64,000 bases of DNA. It comes from Blastococcus haudaquaticus. GTDB taxonomy: Bacteria > Actinomycetota > Actinomycetes > Mycobacteriales > Geodermatophilaceae. Location of the stretch: positions 124,001 to 188,000 of the forward strand of contig NZ_OCNK01000005.1 of NCBI RefSeq assembly GCF_900230285.1, written 5' to 3'. Under the pieces are notes generated by a model. It ran no database searches and was not told where the DNA came from. It saw nothing but the letters and a program-made list of their open reading frames with translations. A program made the translations under genes and the position numbers. Shown one piece after another: positions 10,088-18,460 of this stretch (position 1 is the first letter of the stretch; each line of letters opens with the position of its first letter).

Positions 10088-11221
10088 ATGGCAGGCCCGG
10101 ACGAGCGCTGGCCCCGCTGGGCCGACCCGGCGATCGCCGCTGCGGTGGCGGTCGTCGCGCTCGTCGATCTGACCGCCATGCACCCGACCCCGCCGGCCTG
10201 GCAGTACGCCGCCGCCCTGGTGATGGCCTGCGCACTCGCCTGGCGACGGCGGGCACCCGTGCTCGTCCTGGTGGCGGTGCTGGGCGGGATTCTCGTGCAC
10301 GACGTGCACGGAGCGCTGCTCAACAACTTCTACACGCCGCTGACCCTCTACCCGGCCTTCTACGCCGTCGGTGCTCATCAGCCGCTGCGCCACGGCGCCG
10401 TGGCTGCCGCCGGCGGACTGGCCCTCCTGCTGGTGAGCACCACGATCGAGGGCGCGCCGCTCGGTGACTACCTCTTCGTGGGTCTGGTGTGCCTGGCGTG
10501 CTGGGGCGCGGGAGCGGGCATCCGGACCCGCATCGCGACGGCCGTCGAGGCGCAGAGCCGCGCCCGCCTCGCCGAGGAGCGCCAGGCGCGCACGGCCGCG
10601 GTGGCGGTCGCCGAGGAGCGCGCCCGCATCGCACGCGAACTGCACGACGTCGTCGCCCACTCGGTCAGCGTCATGGTGATGCAGGCCGGCGCGCTGCGGC
10701 GGATGCTGCCCCCCGACCAGACCAGGGCGGTGGGGGTCGCCGAGACGGTGGAGCGGACCGGCCGGGAGGCCCTGGTCGAACTCCGCCGCATGCTCGGTCT
10801 CCTCCGGGACGACGCCGAGCGCGTCCCGCTCGCGCCGCAGCCGGGGCTGGCCCGCATCCCCGAGCTCGTCGAGAGCACCGAGGCAGCGGGCGTGGCGGTG
10901 ACGCTGACGATGGACGAGCCGCCGGCCGGGGTGAGCCCCGGTGTCGACCTGTGTGCCTTCCGGATCGTCCAGGAGTCGCTGACCAACGTGATCAAGCACG
11001 CCGGCCCGGCGTCGGTCCGTGTCTCCGTCGGGTTCCCGCCGGGATCGGTGACCCTGGAGGTCGTGGACGACGGGCGCGGCGGGACGCCGGCCGCGGAGGG
11101 AGGCCACGGCCTCGTGGGGATGCGCGAGAGAGTCGCCGTGTTCGGCGGCCGGCTGTCGGTCGGGCCGGAAGCCACCGGAGGCTTCGCCGTCCGCGCCACG
11201 CTGCCTCTGGAGTCGCGGTGA
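10088..11221 (+). CDS. Sensor histidine kinase, NarL-type (HisKA_3)
   Basis: A 377-residue kinase with about four to five N-terminal membrane helices (residues about 10-145), a short coiled linker, the HisKA_3 box ARIARELHDVVAHSVS with the phospho-accepting His186, and a C-terminal ATPase domain containing ESLTNVIKHAG (N box), DDGRGG (G1) and GHGLVGMRERV (G2). It has no large extracellular domain, so it probably senses an intramembrane or envelope signal. Its stop overlaps the regulator start (GTGA), so the two form one operon. Confidence 0.93.
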   Translation: MAGPDERWPRWADPAIAAAVAVVALVDLTAMHPTPPAWQYAAALVMACALAWRRRAPVLVLVAVLGGILVHDVHGALLNNFYTPLTLYPAFYAVGAHQPLRHGAVAAAGGLALLLVSTTIEGAPLGDYLFVGLVCLACWGAGAGIRTRIATAVEAQSRARLAEERQARTAAVAVAEERARIARELHDVVAHSVSVMVMQAGALRRMLPPDQTRAVGVAETVERTGREALVELRRMLGLLRDDAERVPLAPQPGLARIPELVESTEAAGVAVTLTMDEPPAGVSPGVDLCAFRIVQESLTNVIKHAGPASVRVSVGFPPGSVTLEVVDDGRGGTPAAEGGHGLVGMRERVAVFGGRLSVGPEATGGFAVRATLPLESR

Positions 11222-11886
11222 GCACCCGGGTCCTCCTGGCCGACGACCAGGCGGTCATCCGCTACGGCCTGCGGCTGATCCTCGAGAGCGAACCGGATCT
11301 GGAGGTCGCCGGGGAGGCCGCGGACGGCGAGGCCGCCGTCGCGTCGGTGAACAGGCTGAGCCCGGACGTCGTCCTCATGGACATCCGGATGCCCCGGCTG
11401 GACGGTATCGCCGCCATCCGCCGGATCGTCGCCTCCGGTGCCTCGACCCGCGCCCTGATGCTCACCACCTTCGACCTCGACGACTACGTCTTCGACGCCC
11501 TCCGGGCCGGGGCGAGCGGCTTCCTGCTGAAGGACGCGCCGCCGGAGGAGCTCGTGTCCGCCGTCCGTCTCGTCGCCGCCGGCGAGGCGCTGCTCGCCCC
11601 CTCGGTGACGCGTCGGGTGATCCAGGAATTCGCCCGCCACCCCGCTCCGGCGCGGGGCGGCGGCACCCACGGGAGTCTCACCGCGCGCGAGCTCGAGGTC
11701 CTGCTGCTGGTGGCCCGCGGGCTGAGCAACGACGAGATCGCCGCCGAACTCTTCCTGGGCCGGACGACCGTCAAGACGCACGTCGCCCGTGTACTGGCCA
11801 AGCTGGGGCTCCGCGACCGGGTCCAGGCGGTGGTGCACGCCTACGAGCACGGCCTGGTGCCCGGCGACCCGGGCCGCGCGCTCTAG
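11218..11886 (+). CDS. NarL/FixJ-family response regulator
   Basis: This 222-residue regulator has a receiver domain with the acidic pair ADDQ at residues 8-11, phospho-acceptor Asp55 in VVLMDIRMP and lysine in FLLKDAP. It is followed by a LuxR-type helix-turn-helix (LTARELEVLLLVARGLSNDE, TTVKTHVARVLAKLGL). It is the partner of the overlapping kinase gene. The nearest non-coupled gene (the SDR) is convergent, so its targets are unknown. Confidence 0.95.
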   Translation: MSTRVLLADDQAVIRYGLRLILESEPDLEVAGEAADGEAAVASVNRLSPDVVLMDIRMPRLDGIAAIRRIVASGASTRALMLTTFDLDDYVFDALRAGASGFLLKDAPPEELVSAVRLVAAGEALLAPSVTRRVIQEFARHPAPARGGGTHGSLTARELEVLLLVARGLSNDEIAAELFLGRTTVKTHVARVLAKLGLRDRVQAVVHAYEHGLVPGDPGRAL

Positions 11887-11891
11887 CCAGC

Positions 11892-12812
11892 TCAGGCCGC
11901 GGGCTTGTCCTTGCGCTGGGCGCCGATGGAGTTCCGGCCGAACTCCTGACCGTTCAATGCTGCGATGTCGCGCTCCAGCTGCGGCACGCGCTTCGCCGAC
12001 ACCTTCATGGCGACCTTCTCCGCGACCACTCCGGTCACCAGCTGGCGCAGGGCGGAGACGACGCCGACCGACCCCGGGACGAATACCCGCCGTCCCCGGG
12101 TCTCCAGGTTCTCGACGAGGGCGTCGGCACAGGCCTCGACGGAGGTGAAGGCACCCAGGGGACCGGGCAGCTGCCGGCGGGTGGCCTTGAACGTCGGGAG
12201 CGACTCCTCGGTGTCGCGGACCATGTCGGTGTCGATCCAGGTCGGGTGGGCGCTGGCCACGGTCACCCCGCGGTAGGCGACCTCGAGCCGCAGCGCGTCA
12301 CCGAAGCGCTCGACCCCGGCCTTCGACGCGCAGTACGCGCTCATGCCGGGCAGCACCGTGAACGCGGCAGCGGAGCTGATCAGCAGCACGTGCCCCTTGC
12401 GCTTCGCGATCTCGGGCAGCGCGGCGTGCGCGGTGAGCATCGTGCCGATCAGGTTGACCTCGATGGTGCGCGCGAGCGCGTGCGCCGACGACGTCATCAC
12501 CGTGGTCAGCGGGGCGATCCCGGCATTGGCGACGACGATGTCCAGCCCGCCGAAGGTGTCGACGGTCCGCTGGACGGCGGCCTCCAGCGCCTCCGGGTCG
12601 GTGACGTCGGCCTCCACCCACAGGTGCTCCGGTCCGAGCTCGTCCGCGACTGCGGCGAGTTGCTCCGGCTCGAGCCCCACCAGGGCGACGCGGGCACCCC
12701 GCGCCGCGGCACGACGGGCCAGCTCCGCCCCGATGCCCCGGGCAGCTCCGGTGATCAGGACCGTCTGGCCGGCCAGGGGCGTACGGGGCCGCTGCCTGCG
12801 GAAAGCCGCCAT
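11892..12812 (-). CDS. Short-chain dehydrogenase/reductase
   Basis: A 306-residue classical SDR with cofactor motif TGAARGIGAELAR, NAGIAPL, the catalytic serine in LLISSAAAF and YCASK as the Tyr-Lys pair. It carries a C-terminal extension of about 60 residues ending in basic sequence. It faces the flavin monooxygenase across an operator-rich promoter region, so the two are probably co-regulated. The arrangement recalls the M. tuberculosis mymA locus (monooxygenase, LipR-type hydrolase, SDR). A role in oxidising or reducing a lipid or ketone substrate is an inference. Confidence 0.88.
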   Translation of the reverse strand: MAAFRRQRPRTPLAGQTVLITGAARGIGAELARRAAARGARVALVGLEPEQLAAVADELGPEHLWVEADVTDPEALEAAVQRTVDTFGGLDIVVANAGIAPLTTVMTSSAHALARTIEVNLIGTMLTAHAALPEIAKRKGHVLLISSAAAFTVLPGMSAYCASKAGVERFGDALRLEVAYRGVTVASAHPTWIDTDMVRDTEESLPTFKATRRQLPGPLGAFTSVEACADALVENLETRGRRVFVPGSVGVVSALRQLVTGVVAEKVAMKVSAKRVPQLERDIAALNGQEFGRNSIGAQRKDKPAA

Positions 12813-12846
12813 GGGGGTGCTCCTCGGGGTCGGTTCGGCGCTCGAA

Positions 12847-12861
12847 TTGAGCACTGCTCGA
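12847..12861. promoter_or_regulatory. Palindromic operator-like site 1
   Basis: TTGAGC-ACT-GCTCGA is an inverted repeat (5 of 6 positions symmetric) centred at 12854, between the divergent SDR and monooxygenase genes. It shares the TTGAGC-N3-GCTC core with site 2, whose centre lies 31 bp away. Confidence 0.55.
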
Positions 12862-12872
12862 CAGTCGTTGTA

Positions 12873-12897
12873 GCTTGTTGAGCGTTGCTCAGCAAGC
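12873..12897. promoter_or_regulatory. Palindromic operator-like site 2
   Basis: GCTTGTTGAGC and GCTCAGCAAGC flank a GTT centre, with 10 of 11 positions symmetric. The site lies 38 nt upstream of the monooxygenase GTG. Size and symmetry suit a TetR-family dimer, and the TetR gene at 15441 closes the same gene cluster. Confidence 0.65.
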
Positions 12898-12935
12898 CGG
12901 GAGCAGCGATCCCGCATCCGCGAAGGAGCCGATCG

Positions 12936-14477
12936 GTGACCAGCACGCTCGAGAACCAACCCGCCCCGTCTGCCGGCCCGGGAAGGGCGGTCCGCGAGGT
13001 GGGCATCGCGATCATCGGCTCCGGTTTCGCCGGCCTCGGCATGGCGATCACGCTCAAGCGCCGCGGGGAGACGGACTTCGTCCTGCTCGAGCGGGCCGGC
13101 GACGTGGGTGGCACGTGGCGGGACAACACCTACCCGGGCGCCGCGTGCGACGTGCAGTCCAACCTCTACTCGTTCTCCTTCGCGCAGAACCCCGACTGGG
13201 GGCGCTCCTACTCCGAGCAGCCGGAGATCCAGGCGTACCTGCAGCGGACGGCCGACCGGTTCGACGTCCGCCGGCACTGCGTGTTCGGTGCCGACGTCAG
13301 CTCGGCGCGGTGGGACGACGACGCCCGGCGGTGGCTCGTGTCCACCGCGGCCGGCGACTTCCGGGCGCGGGTCCTCGTGTCGGCCGCCGGCGCGCTGGCC
13401 GACCCGACCTATCCCGACATCCCGGGGCTGGACACCTTCGCCGGGACGGTCATGCACTCGGCCCGCTGGGACGCCGCCCACGACCTCTCGGGCGAGAAGG
13501 TCGCCGTCATCGGCACGGGCGCCTCGGCCATCCAGGTCGTGCCCGCGATCCAGCCCGTCGTCGGCACCATCGCGGTCTACCAGCGCACGCCCGCCTGGGT
13601 GGTCCCCCGCACCGACCACCCGGTGAAGCCGTGGATGCGTCGGCTCTACCGGTTCGTGCCCGGGTTCCAGAACCTGGTCCGCGCCGCCCTCTACCTGTTC
13701 CGCGAGTTCCTCGTCATCGGCATGGCCAAGAACCGCCGCTTCCTCAAGCCCGTCGGGAAGCTCGCCCAGGCCCACCTCCACCGCCAGGTGCGCGACCCGA
13801 AGCTCCGCCGCGCCCTCACGCCGGACTACACGATCGGCTGCAAGCGGATCCTGATCAGCAACGACTACTTCCCGGCCGTGGCGGCACCCAACGCGGAGCT
13901 GGTCACCGCCGGGATCGCGGAGGTCCGGCCGCACTCGATCGTCACCACCGACGGCGTCGAGCGCCCGACCGACACGATCGTGCTGGCCACCGGCTTCCAC
14001 GTCACCGATCTGCCGATCGCGGAGAAGATCTGCGGCCGCGACGGACGCTCCCTGGCCGAGGTCTGGGAGGACGGGATGGTGAGCAACCGGAGTGCGACCG
14101 TCGCGGGCTTCCCGAACATGTTCCTGCTGGTCGGCCCCAACGTCGGCGTCGGGCACACGTCGATGGTCTACATGATCGAGTCGCAGGTTGCCTACGTCGA
14201 CGACGCCCTGCAGACCATGGACGCCGAGGGCCTGGCCGTGCTGGAGACCACGCGCGAGGCGCAGGAGGCCTACCGCGAGCTGATCGCGGAGAAGTCGAAG
14301 GGCACCGTCTGGCTCGGCGGAGGCTGCGCGAGCTGGTACCTGGACAAGCACGGGCACAACTCGACCCTCTGGCCGGACTTCACCTTCCGGTTCCGGAAGC
14401 TCACGAAGAAGCTCGACCGGGAGAACTACGTCGGCACCCCCGCCGTCCCGGCGCAGCGCCCGGAGGTGGCGGCGTGA
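12936..14477 (+). CDS. Flavin-containing Baeyer-Villiger-type monooxygenase
   Basis: A 513-residue FAD- and NADPH-dependent monooxygenase. The FAD site is IIGSGFAGLGMAI, followed by GGTWRDNTYPGAACDV. The Baeyer-Villiger fingerprint FAGTVMHSARWD (FxGxxxHxxxWD) starts near residue 168, and the NADPH site is IGTGASAIQ. Predicted activity is oxygen insertion next to a ketone, giving an ester that the next gene's hydrolase could split. I chose the GTG at 12936 because AAGGAG lies 8 nt upstream. A TTG at 12885 would fall inside operator 2. Confidence 0.9.
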   Translation: MTSTLENQPAPSAGPGRAVREVGIAIIGSGFAGLGMAITLKRRGETDFVLLERAGDVGGTWRDNTYPGAACDVQSNLYSFSFAQNPDWGRSYSEQPEIQAYLQRTADRFDVRRHCVFGADVSSARWDDDARRWLVSTAAGDFRARVLVSAAGALADPTYPDIPGLDTFAGTVMHSARWDAAHDLSGEKVAVIGTGASAIQVVPAIQPVVGTIAVYQRTPAWVVPRTDHPVKPWMRRLYRFVPGFQNLVRAALYLFREFLVIGMAKNRRFLKPVGKLAQAHLHRQVRDPKLRRALTPDYTIGCKRILISNDYFPAVAAPNAELVTAGIAEVRPHSIVTTDGVERPTDTIVLATGFHVTDLPIAEKICGRDGRSLAEVWEDGMVSNRSATVAGFPNMFLLVGPNVGVGHTSMVYMIESQVAYVDDALQTMDAEGLAVLETTREAQEAYRELIAEKSKGTVWLGGGCASWYLDKHGHNSTLWPDFTFRFRKLTKKLDRENYVGTPAVPAQRPEVAA

Positions 14478-15424
14478 GCGCCGGCACGGTCCTCCGCCGC
14501 ATCGCTGCCGTCCCGACCCCGGACGGCGCGGTGCTGCACGCCGTCGTCGACGGGTCCGACGACGCCCCCGTCACGATCGTGCTCGCCCACGGCTGGACGC
14601 TCGCCCAGGCTGCCTGGGACGACGTCGCCGACCTGCTCGCACCGCGGGTGGCAGCCGGCGAGCTGCGGCTGGTCCGGTACGACCAGCGCGGGCACGGCCG
14701 GTCCACGTGGGGCCGCTACGCCGACGACGTCGCCGAGCTGTCCATCGACCAGCTGGGCGAGGACCTCGGCACGCTGATCGACGAGCTGGCGCCGTCCGGC
14801 CCGGTCGTCCTCGGCGGCCACTCGATGGGCGGCATGACGATCATGTGCCTGGCCGCCGCCCGCCCGGAGCTGTTCGGCGACCGCGTGCGCGGCGTGGCCC
14901 TCGTGTCGACGTCGGCCGGAGACCTGGCTCCCGCCGGCCGCACCCTGGCGGAGAAGCTGCAGCTGAAGCTGGCACCCGGCATGGTCACCGTCGCGATCGG
15001 CGGCGCCCGCGCCTTCGAGCGGATCCGCCAGCTGCTGCCGCCGACGAACCCGCGCCACCGGAAGATCGTCCGCGAGCTGCTCTACGGGGCCGACGCGACC
15101 GAGGACATGGTGGTCGAGGGGGCGGAGATCATGCACGCGACGACGGTGCGGGCGTTCGCCGCCTTCTACCCGGCGCTGGGCGAGCACGACAAGCGCCAGG
15201 AGCTCCGGGCCCTGGCGCACGTGCCCGTCGAGGTCCTCGTGGGCGACAGCGACAAGCTCACGCCGAAGCGGCACAGCCACCAGCTCGCCGAGGTGCTGCC
15301 GGACGCGCAGCTGCACCTGGCGGACCGAACGGGCCACATGCTCCCGCAGGAGCGGCCCGAGCTCGTCGTGGACGCGCTCGGCCGGCTGCTCGCCGCTGCG
15401 ACGGCCGCGCAGGCTGTCGCGTGA
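14474..15424 (+). CDS. Alpha/beta hydrolase (esterase-like)
   Basis: A 316-residue hydrolase with oxyanion motif LAHGWT, YDQRGHGRS, nucleophile elbow GGHSMGGM, an acid in VLVGDSDKLTP and the histidine in DRTGHMLPQE, so the catalytic triad is complete. Its GTG overlaps the monooxygenase stop (GTGA), indicating translational coupling. The pair would be suited to ketone-to-ester-to-alcohol-plus-acid degradation, though the substrate is not known. Confidence 0.88.
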   Translation: MSAGTVLRRIAAVPTPDGAVLHAVVDGSDDAPVTIVLAHGWTLAQAAWDDVADLLAPRVAAGELRLVRYDQRGHGRSTWGRYADDVAELSIDQLGEDLGTLIDELAPSGPVVLGGHSMGGMTIMCLAAARPELFGDRVRGVALVSTSAGDLAPAGRTLAEKLQLKLAPGMVTVAIGGARAFERIRQLLPPTNPRHRKIVRELLYGADATEDMVVEGAEIMHATTVRAFAAFYPALGEHDKRQELRALAHVPVEVLVGDSDKLTPKRHSHQLAEVLPDAQLHLADRTGHMLPQERPELVVDALGRLLAAATAAQAVA

Positions 15425-15440
15425 GGGCCCGCCCCAGCCG

Positions 15441-16043
15441 ATGACGGGCTCGTCCCGACCCGGCCACCCCCGGCTGCGGCGCACGGCGGGCGACCGCCGC
15501 GCGCAGCTGGTGCAGATCGGGCTGGAGCTGCTGCCCACCACGCCGGTGCAGGAGCTGACGATCGACGAGGTGGCCCGGCGGGCCGGCATCAGCCGGAGCC
15601 TGCTGTTCCACTACTTCTCGACCAAGCGGGAGTACTACACCGCAGTCACCCGGGCGGCCGCCGACCTGCTCCTCGAGCACCTGCTCCCCGCGCCCGGTAC
15701 TCCTGCGGAGCAGCAGGTTCCCGGGATGCTGGACCGCTACGTCGGCTGGGTGGAGACGTTCCCGGAGAGCCACCTGGCGTTCGTGCGCGGCGCCGGGGGC
15801 GGTGACCCCTGGGTGTCGGAGGTCTACGAGGAGACCCGCGGCCGGCTGGTCGAGGTCGCGCTGACGACGCTGGACCTGCCCGACGACACCCTGCGGCGGC
15901 AGCTCGTGCTGGCCTGGTTCGCCTTCACCGAGGACCTCGTCGGTTCCTGGGTGCAGGAGCCCACCATGACCCGCGAGGAGTTGCTGGCGCTGCTGCGCGA
16001 CGTGCTGGACCGCCTCACGACCGATGACGGCCGAGGTCGCTAA
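15441..16043 (+). CDS. TetR-family transcriptional regulator
   Basis: A 200-residue regulator with an N-terminal helix-turn-helix (LTIDEVARRAGISRSLLFHY, residues about 36-55) followed by FSTKREYY and an all-helical ligand domain. It is the last gene of the monooxygenase-hydrolase operon, 16 nt after the hydrolase, and is the obvious candidate to bind the two palindromes at 12847-12897 and repress both divergent units. The inducer is probably the pathway substrate (inference). Its stop overlaps the stop of the facing acyltransferase gene. Confidence 0.92.
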   Translation: MTGSSRPGHPRLRRTAGDRRAQLVQIGLELLPTTPVQELTIDEVARRAGISRSLLFHYFSTKREYYTAVTRAAADLLLEHLLPAPGTPAEQQVPGMLDRYVGWVETFPESHLAFVRGAGGGDPWVSEVYEETRGRLVEVALTTLDLPDDTLRRQLVLAWFAFTEDLVGSWVQEPTMTREELLALLRDVLDRLTTDDGRGR

Positions 16044-16849
16044 CCCGCGAGGGAGGTGGGGGCGCGGTCGGACGCCTCGTCCGGCGGGGGCTGCAGGCGG
16101 GCGACGATCTCCGGGGCGCTGGCGCCGGTGGCGTCCATCGACTTCTTCACCGTCGCGCCGTAGACGTCGACGTACTCCTGGCCCGACAGCATCATGATCT
16201 CGTAGAGGATCTCGTCGGTGATGGACCGCTCGACGAAGCGGTCGCCCGACATGCCCTCGTACCGGGAGAAGTCCAGCGGCTTGCCGAAGCGCACGGTCAC
16301 GCGGGTGATCTTCTTGCCGAACGGCAGCTTCTTCTTGCGGTAGACCATCGCGACCGGGATGACCGGGGCGCCGGTCTCCAGTGCCATGCGGGCCACGCCG
16401 GTCTTGCCGCGGAAGAGGCGGCCGTCCGGGGACCGGGTGCCCTCCGGGTAAATGCCGAGGATCTTGCCCTCGTGCAGCGTGCGGATGCCGGTCAGGATCG
16501 CGTTCTCAGCGGCCGATGCGCTGGAGCGGTCGATCGGCACCTGACCGGCGGCGGAGAAGAAGGCGCGCTGCGCGGCACCCTTGATGCCCGTGCCGGTGAA
16601 GTACTCGGCCTTGGCGAGGAAGGTGACCCGCCGCTTCAGCGACATGGGCATGAAGATCCAGTCGGCGGCGGACAGGTGGTTGCTCGCGAGGATCGCCGCA
16701 CCCGTCGCCGGCACGTTCTCAGTGCCTTCGGCACGCGGCCGGAAGACGGCACGGACCGCGGGGCCGATCGCGACGAACTTGAGGAACCAGTAGAACAACA
16801 CGCCTCCACTCGTGAGCTGCCAGACTAAGGAGCCTGACGGCTGAATCAC
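16040..16849 (-). CDS. 1-acyl-sn-glycerol-3-phosphate acyltransferase (PlsC type)
   Basis: A membrane-associated acyltransferase of up to 269 residues for phospholipid or phosphatidylinositol-mannoside acylation. The PlsC motifs are present: NHLSAADW (NHx4D), YPEGTRSPDG and TGAPVIPVAMV. It corresponds in position and type to M. tuberculosis Rv2182c. The start is uncertain. The GTG at 16849 opens the frame, but a TTGTGA / TAGTCT promoter-like pair (18-nt spacer) covers it, so the real start may be the GTG at 16801 or TTG at 16798, just before the hydrophobic FYWFLKFVAIG. Confidence 0.88.
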   Translation of the reverse strand: MIQPSGSLVWQLTSGGVLFYWFLKFVAIGPAVRAVFRPRAEGTENVPATGAAILASNHLSAADWIFMPMSLKRRVTFLAKAEYFTGTGIKGAAQRAFFSAAGQVPIDRSSASAAENAILTGIRTLHEGKILGIYPEGTRSPDGRLFRGKTGVARMALETGAPVIPVAMVYRKKKLPFGKKITRVTVRFGKPLDFSRYEGMSGDRFVERSITDEILYEIMMLSGQEYVDVYGATVKKSMDATGASAPEIVARLQPPPDEASDRAPTSLAG

Positions 16850-16926
16850 AATCGGCCGCAGATGTGACCTGTTCGTCGAGCACGCACGCCGGTCGGTACC
16901 GCCGCCGGACGCCGAGGAGGACCCCC

Positions 16927-17754
16927 GTGTCTGGACCGACCGCTCCCCATGACGTCATGCCCGGCGCCGAGCCGTTCGCGTTCGCCGGCGGTGACGGTTC
17001 CCACGGCCGGACCGGCGTCCTGCTGGTGCACGGTTTCACCGGCACCCCCATGAGCATGCGGCCGTGGGGCGAGCACCTGGCAGCCGAGGGCTTCGCCGTC
17101 CGGTGCCCGCTGCTGCCCGGGCACGGCACCCACTGGCAGGACTGCAACGCCAGCCGCCACGACCAGTGGACGACGGCCGTCGAGACCGCCTTCGACGAGT
17201 TGTCCGCCGAGTGCGACCGGGTCTTCGTCGCCGGCCTGTCCATGGGCGGCACGCTGGCCACCCGCCTGGCCGAGGTCCGCCCCGACGACGTCGCCGGTCT
17301 GCTGCTGGTCAACCCGGCGCTGCTCACCCAGCGGCTCGACGCCAAGCTGCTCCCGGTGATCGCGAAGCTCACCGGCAGCTGGGCGCCGATCGCCAGCGAC
17401 ATCAAGAAGCCAGGCGTGACCGAGCTGGCCTACGACAAGCTCCCCACCCGCGCGATGATGCAGCTCCGGCAGCTCTGGGCGGCCACCCGGGCCGACCTCG
17501 CCCGCGTGACGACCCCGACCATCGTGTTCCACAGCGCCGAGGACCACGTGGTCGAGCCCGTCAACAGCCAGGTGCTGCTCGACGGCATCTCCAGCACCGA
17601 CACGACGGAGGTCGTGCTGCGCGACAGCTACCACGTCGCGACGCTGGACAACGACGCCCCGGCGATCTTCGCGGGCTCGGTCGACTGGATCCGGGCACAC
17701 GTGACGGTCGACGAGAACCCGGGCACGGGGAGTCCCGCGGCGGAGACGCGGTGA
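16927..17754 (+). CDS. Alpha/beta hydrolase, carboxylesterase/monoacylglycerol-lipase type
   Basis: A 275-residue hydrolase with LLVHGFTGTP (oxyanion), PLLPGHGTH, nucleophile elbow AGLSMGGTLA, aspartate in FHSAEDHVV and histidine in DSYHVATLD. The layout matches Est30-type carboxylesterases and bacterial monoacylglycerol lipases. The GTG at 16927 has GAGGAGG about 6 nt upstream, so the longer reading from 16864 is rejected. Its stop overlaps the GTG of the next gene. Confidence 0.88.
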   Translation: MSGPTAPHDVMPGAEPFAFAGGDGSHGRTGVLLVHGFTGTPMSMRPWGEHLAAEGFAVRCPLLPGHGTHWQDCNASRHDQWTTAVETAFDELSAECDRVFVAGLSMGGTLATRLAEVRPDDVAGLLLVNPALLTQRLDAKLLPVIAKLTGSWAPIASDIKKPGVTELAYDKLPTRAMMQLRQLWAATRADLARVTTPTIVFHSAEDHVVEPVNSQVLLDGISSTDTTEVVLRDSYHVATLDNDAPAIFAGSVDWIRAHVTVDENPGTGSPAAETR

Positions 17755-18443
17755 ACCCCCGCCGCGGACGCGGGCGGCGGGACAACGGTCTGGACGCCGC
17801 CCTCTGGAGCCCGCTGCGCGACGTCGACCCCCGCATCGGCGAGCACCTGCTCGACCTGCTCGAGGCCGCCGGCATCGCCGCGTACCTGGAGCCCTCGGCC
17901 GACGTGGAGCCCTACACGCGCACGGTGAGCCTGCCGAGCCCGCCGTCGGACCGGCTGTTCGTGGACCGGGCCCGCCGTGCCGAGGCCCGCGTCGTCGTCG
18001 ACGAGCACGGCCCCTCCCCCGTCGACGTGCAGCCGGCGGCGCCCGAGCCGGCCGCCGTCCGGCCCCCGATCGACGAGGACGCCGAGTGGGCCCGGATCGT
18101 GTCGGCGTTCGAGGCCGAGCACGGCCGCGCCGTCGTCCAGGAGGAAGCGGCCGACGCGCCGCCCCCGCCCCCGCCGCACGAGCTGCCGGTGCTCGACCGC
18201 CCGGACGAGCACTACGAGCCGCCGCCGCCTCCCCCGATCCCCGCGCCGGCGCCCGCGTCGCTGTACGCGGTGCTCCTGGTCGTCGCCGGGGTGCTGCTGA
18301 TCGGCGCCCCCGGCATCCTGAACCTCTCCGCCGACGTGGGCCTCGTCCTGGGGGTCACCGGCATCGCCGGCGGCGTCGCGATGCTGGTCTCGCGCATGCG
18401 CGACCGGTCCGACGACGACGGTGACGACGGCGCCGTGGTCTGA
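17751..18443 (+). CDS. Proline-rich membrane protein, conserved hypothetical
   Basis: A 230-residue protein. A globular N-terminal part (residues 1-90, DVDPRIGEHLLDLLEAAGIA) is followed by an acidic proline-rich linker with two polyproline runs (about 140-170) and two C-terminal membrane helices (LYAVLLVVAGVLLIG; VGLVLGVTGIAGGVAML), ending in an acidic tail. The N-terminal part resembles domains found in actinobacterial proteins beside this esterase, but the function is unknown. GTG overlap with the esterase indicates an operon. Confidence 0.7.
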   Translation: MNPRRGRGRRDNGLDAALWSPLRDVDPRIGEHLLDLLEAAGIAAYLEPSADVEPYTRTVSLPSPPSDRLFVDRARRAEARVVVDEHGPSPVDVQPAAPEPAAVRPPIDEDAEWARIVSAFEAEHGRAVVQEEAADAPPPPPPHELPVLDRPDEHYEPPPPPPIPAPAPASLYAVLLVVAGVLLIGAPGILNLSADVGLVLGVTGIAGGVAMLVSRMRDRSDDDGDDGAVV

Positions 18444-18447
18444 CCAC

Positions 18448-18453
18448 TACCGT
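18448..18453 (+). promoter_or_regulatory. -10 hexamer of the ornithine cyclodeaminase-like gene
   Basis: TACCGT ends 7 nt before the GTG at 18461, in the 17-nt gap after the membrane protein gene. Confidence 0.5.
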
Positions 18454-18460
18454 CCGGCGG

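Noticed and set aside
12885-12935. TTG start for the monooxygenase
   Set aside because: It lies in the centre of operator palindrome 2, and a GTG with a good ribosome site follows at 12936.
16847-16849. Firm assignment of the acyltransferase start at this GTG
   Set aside because: A promoter-like TTGTGA/TAGTCT pair overlaps it, so I leave the start open between 16849 and about 16798.
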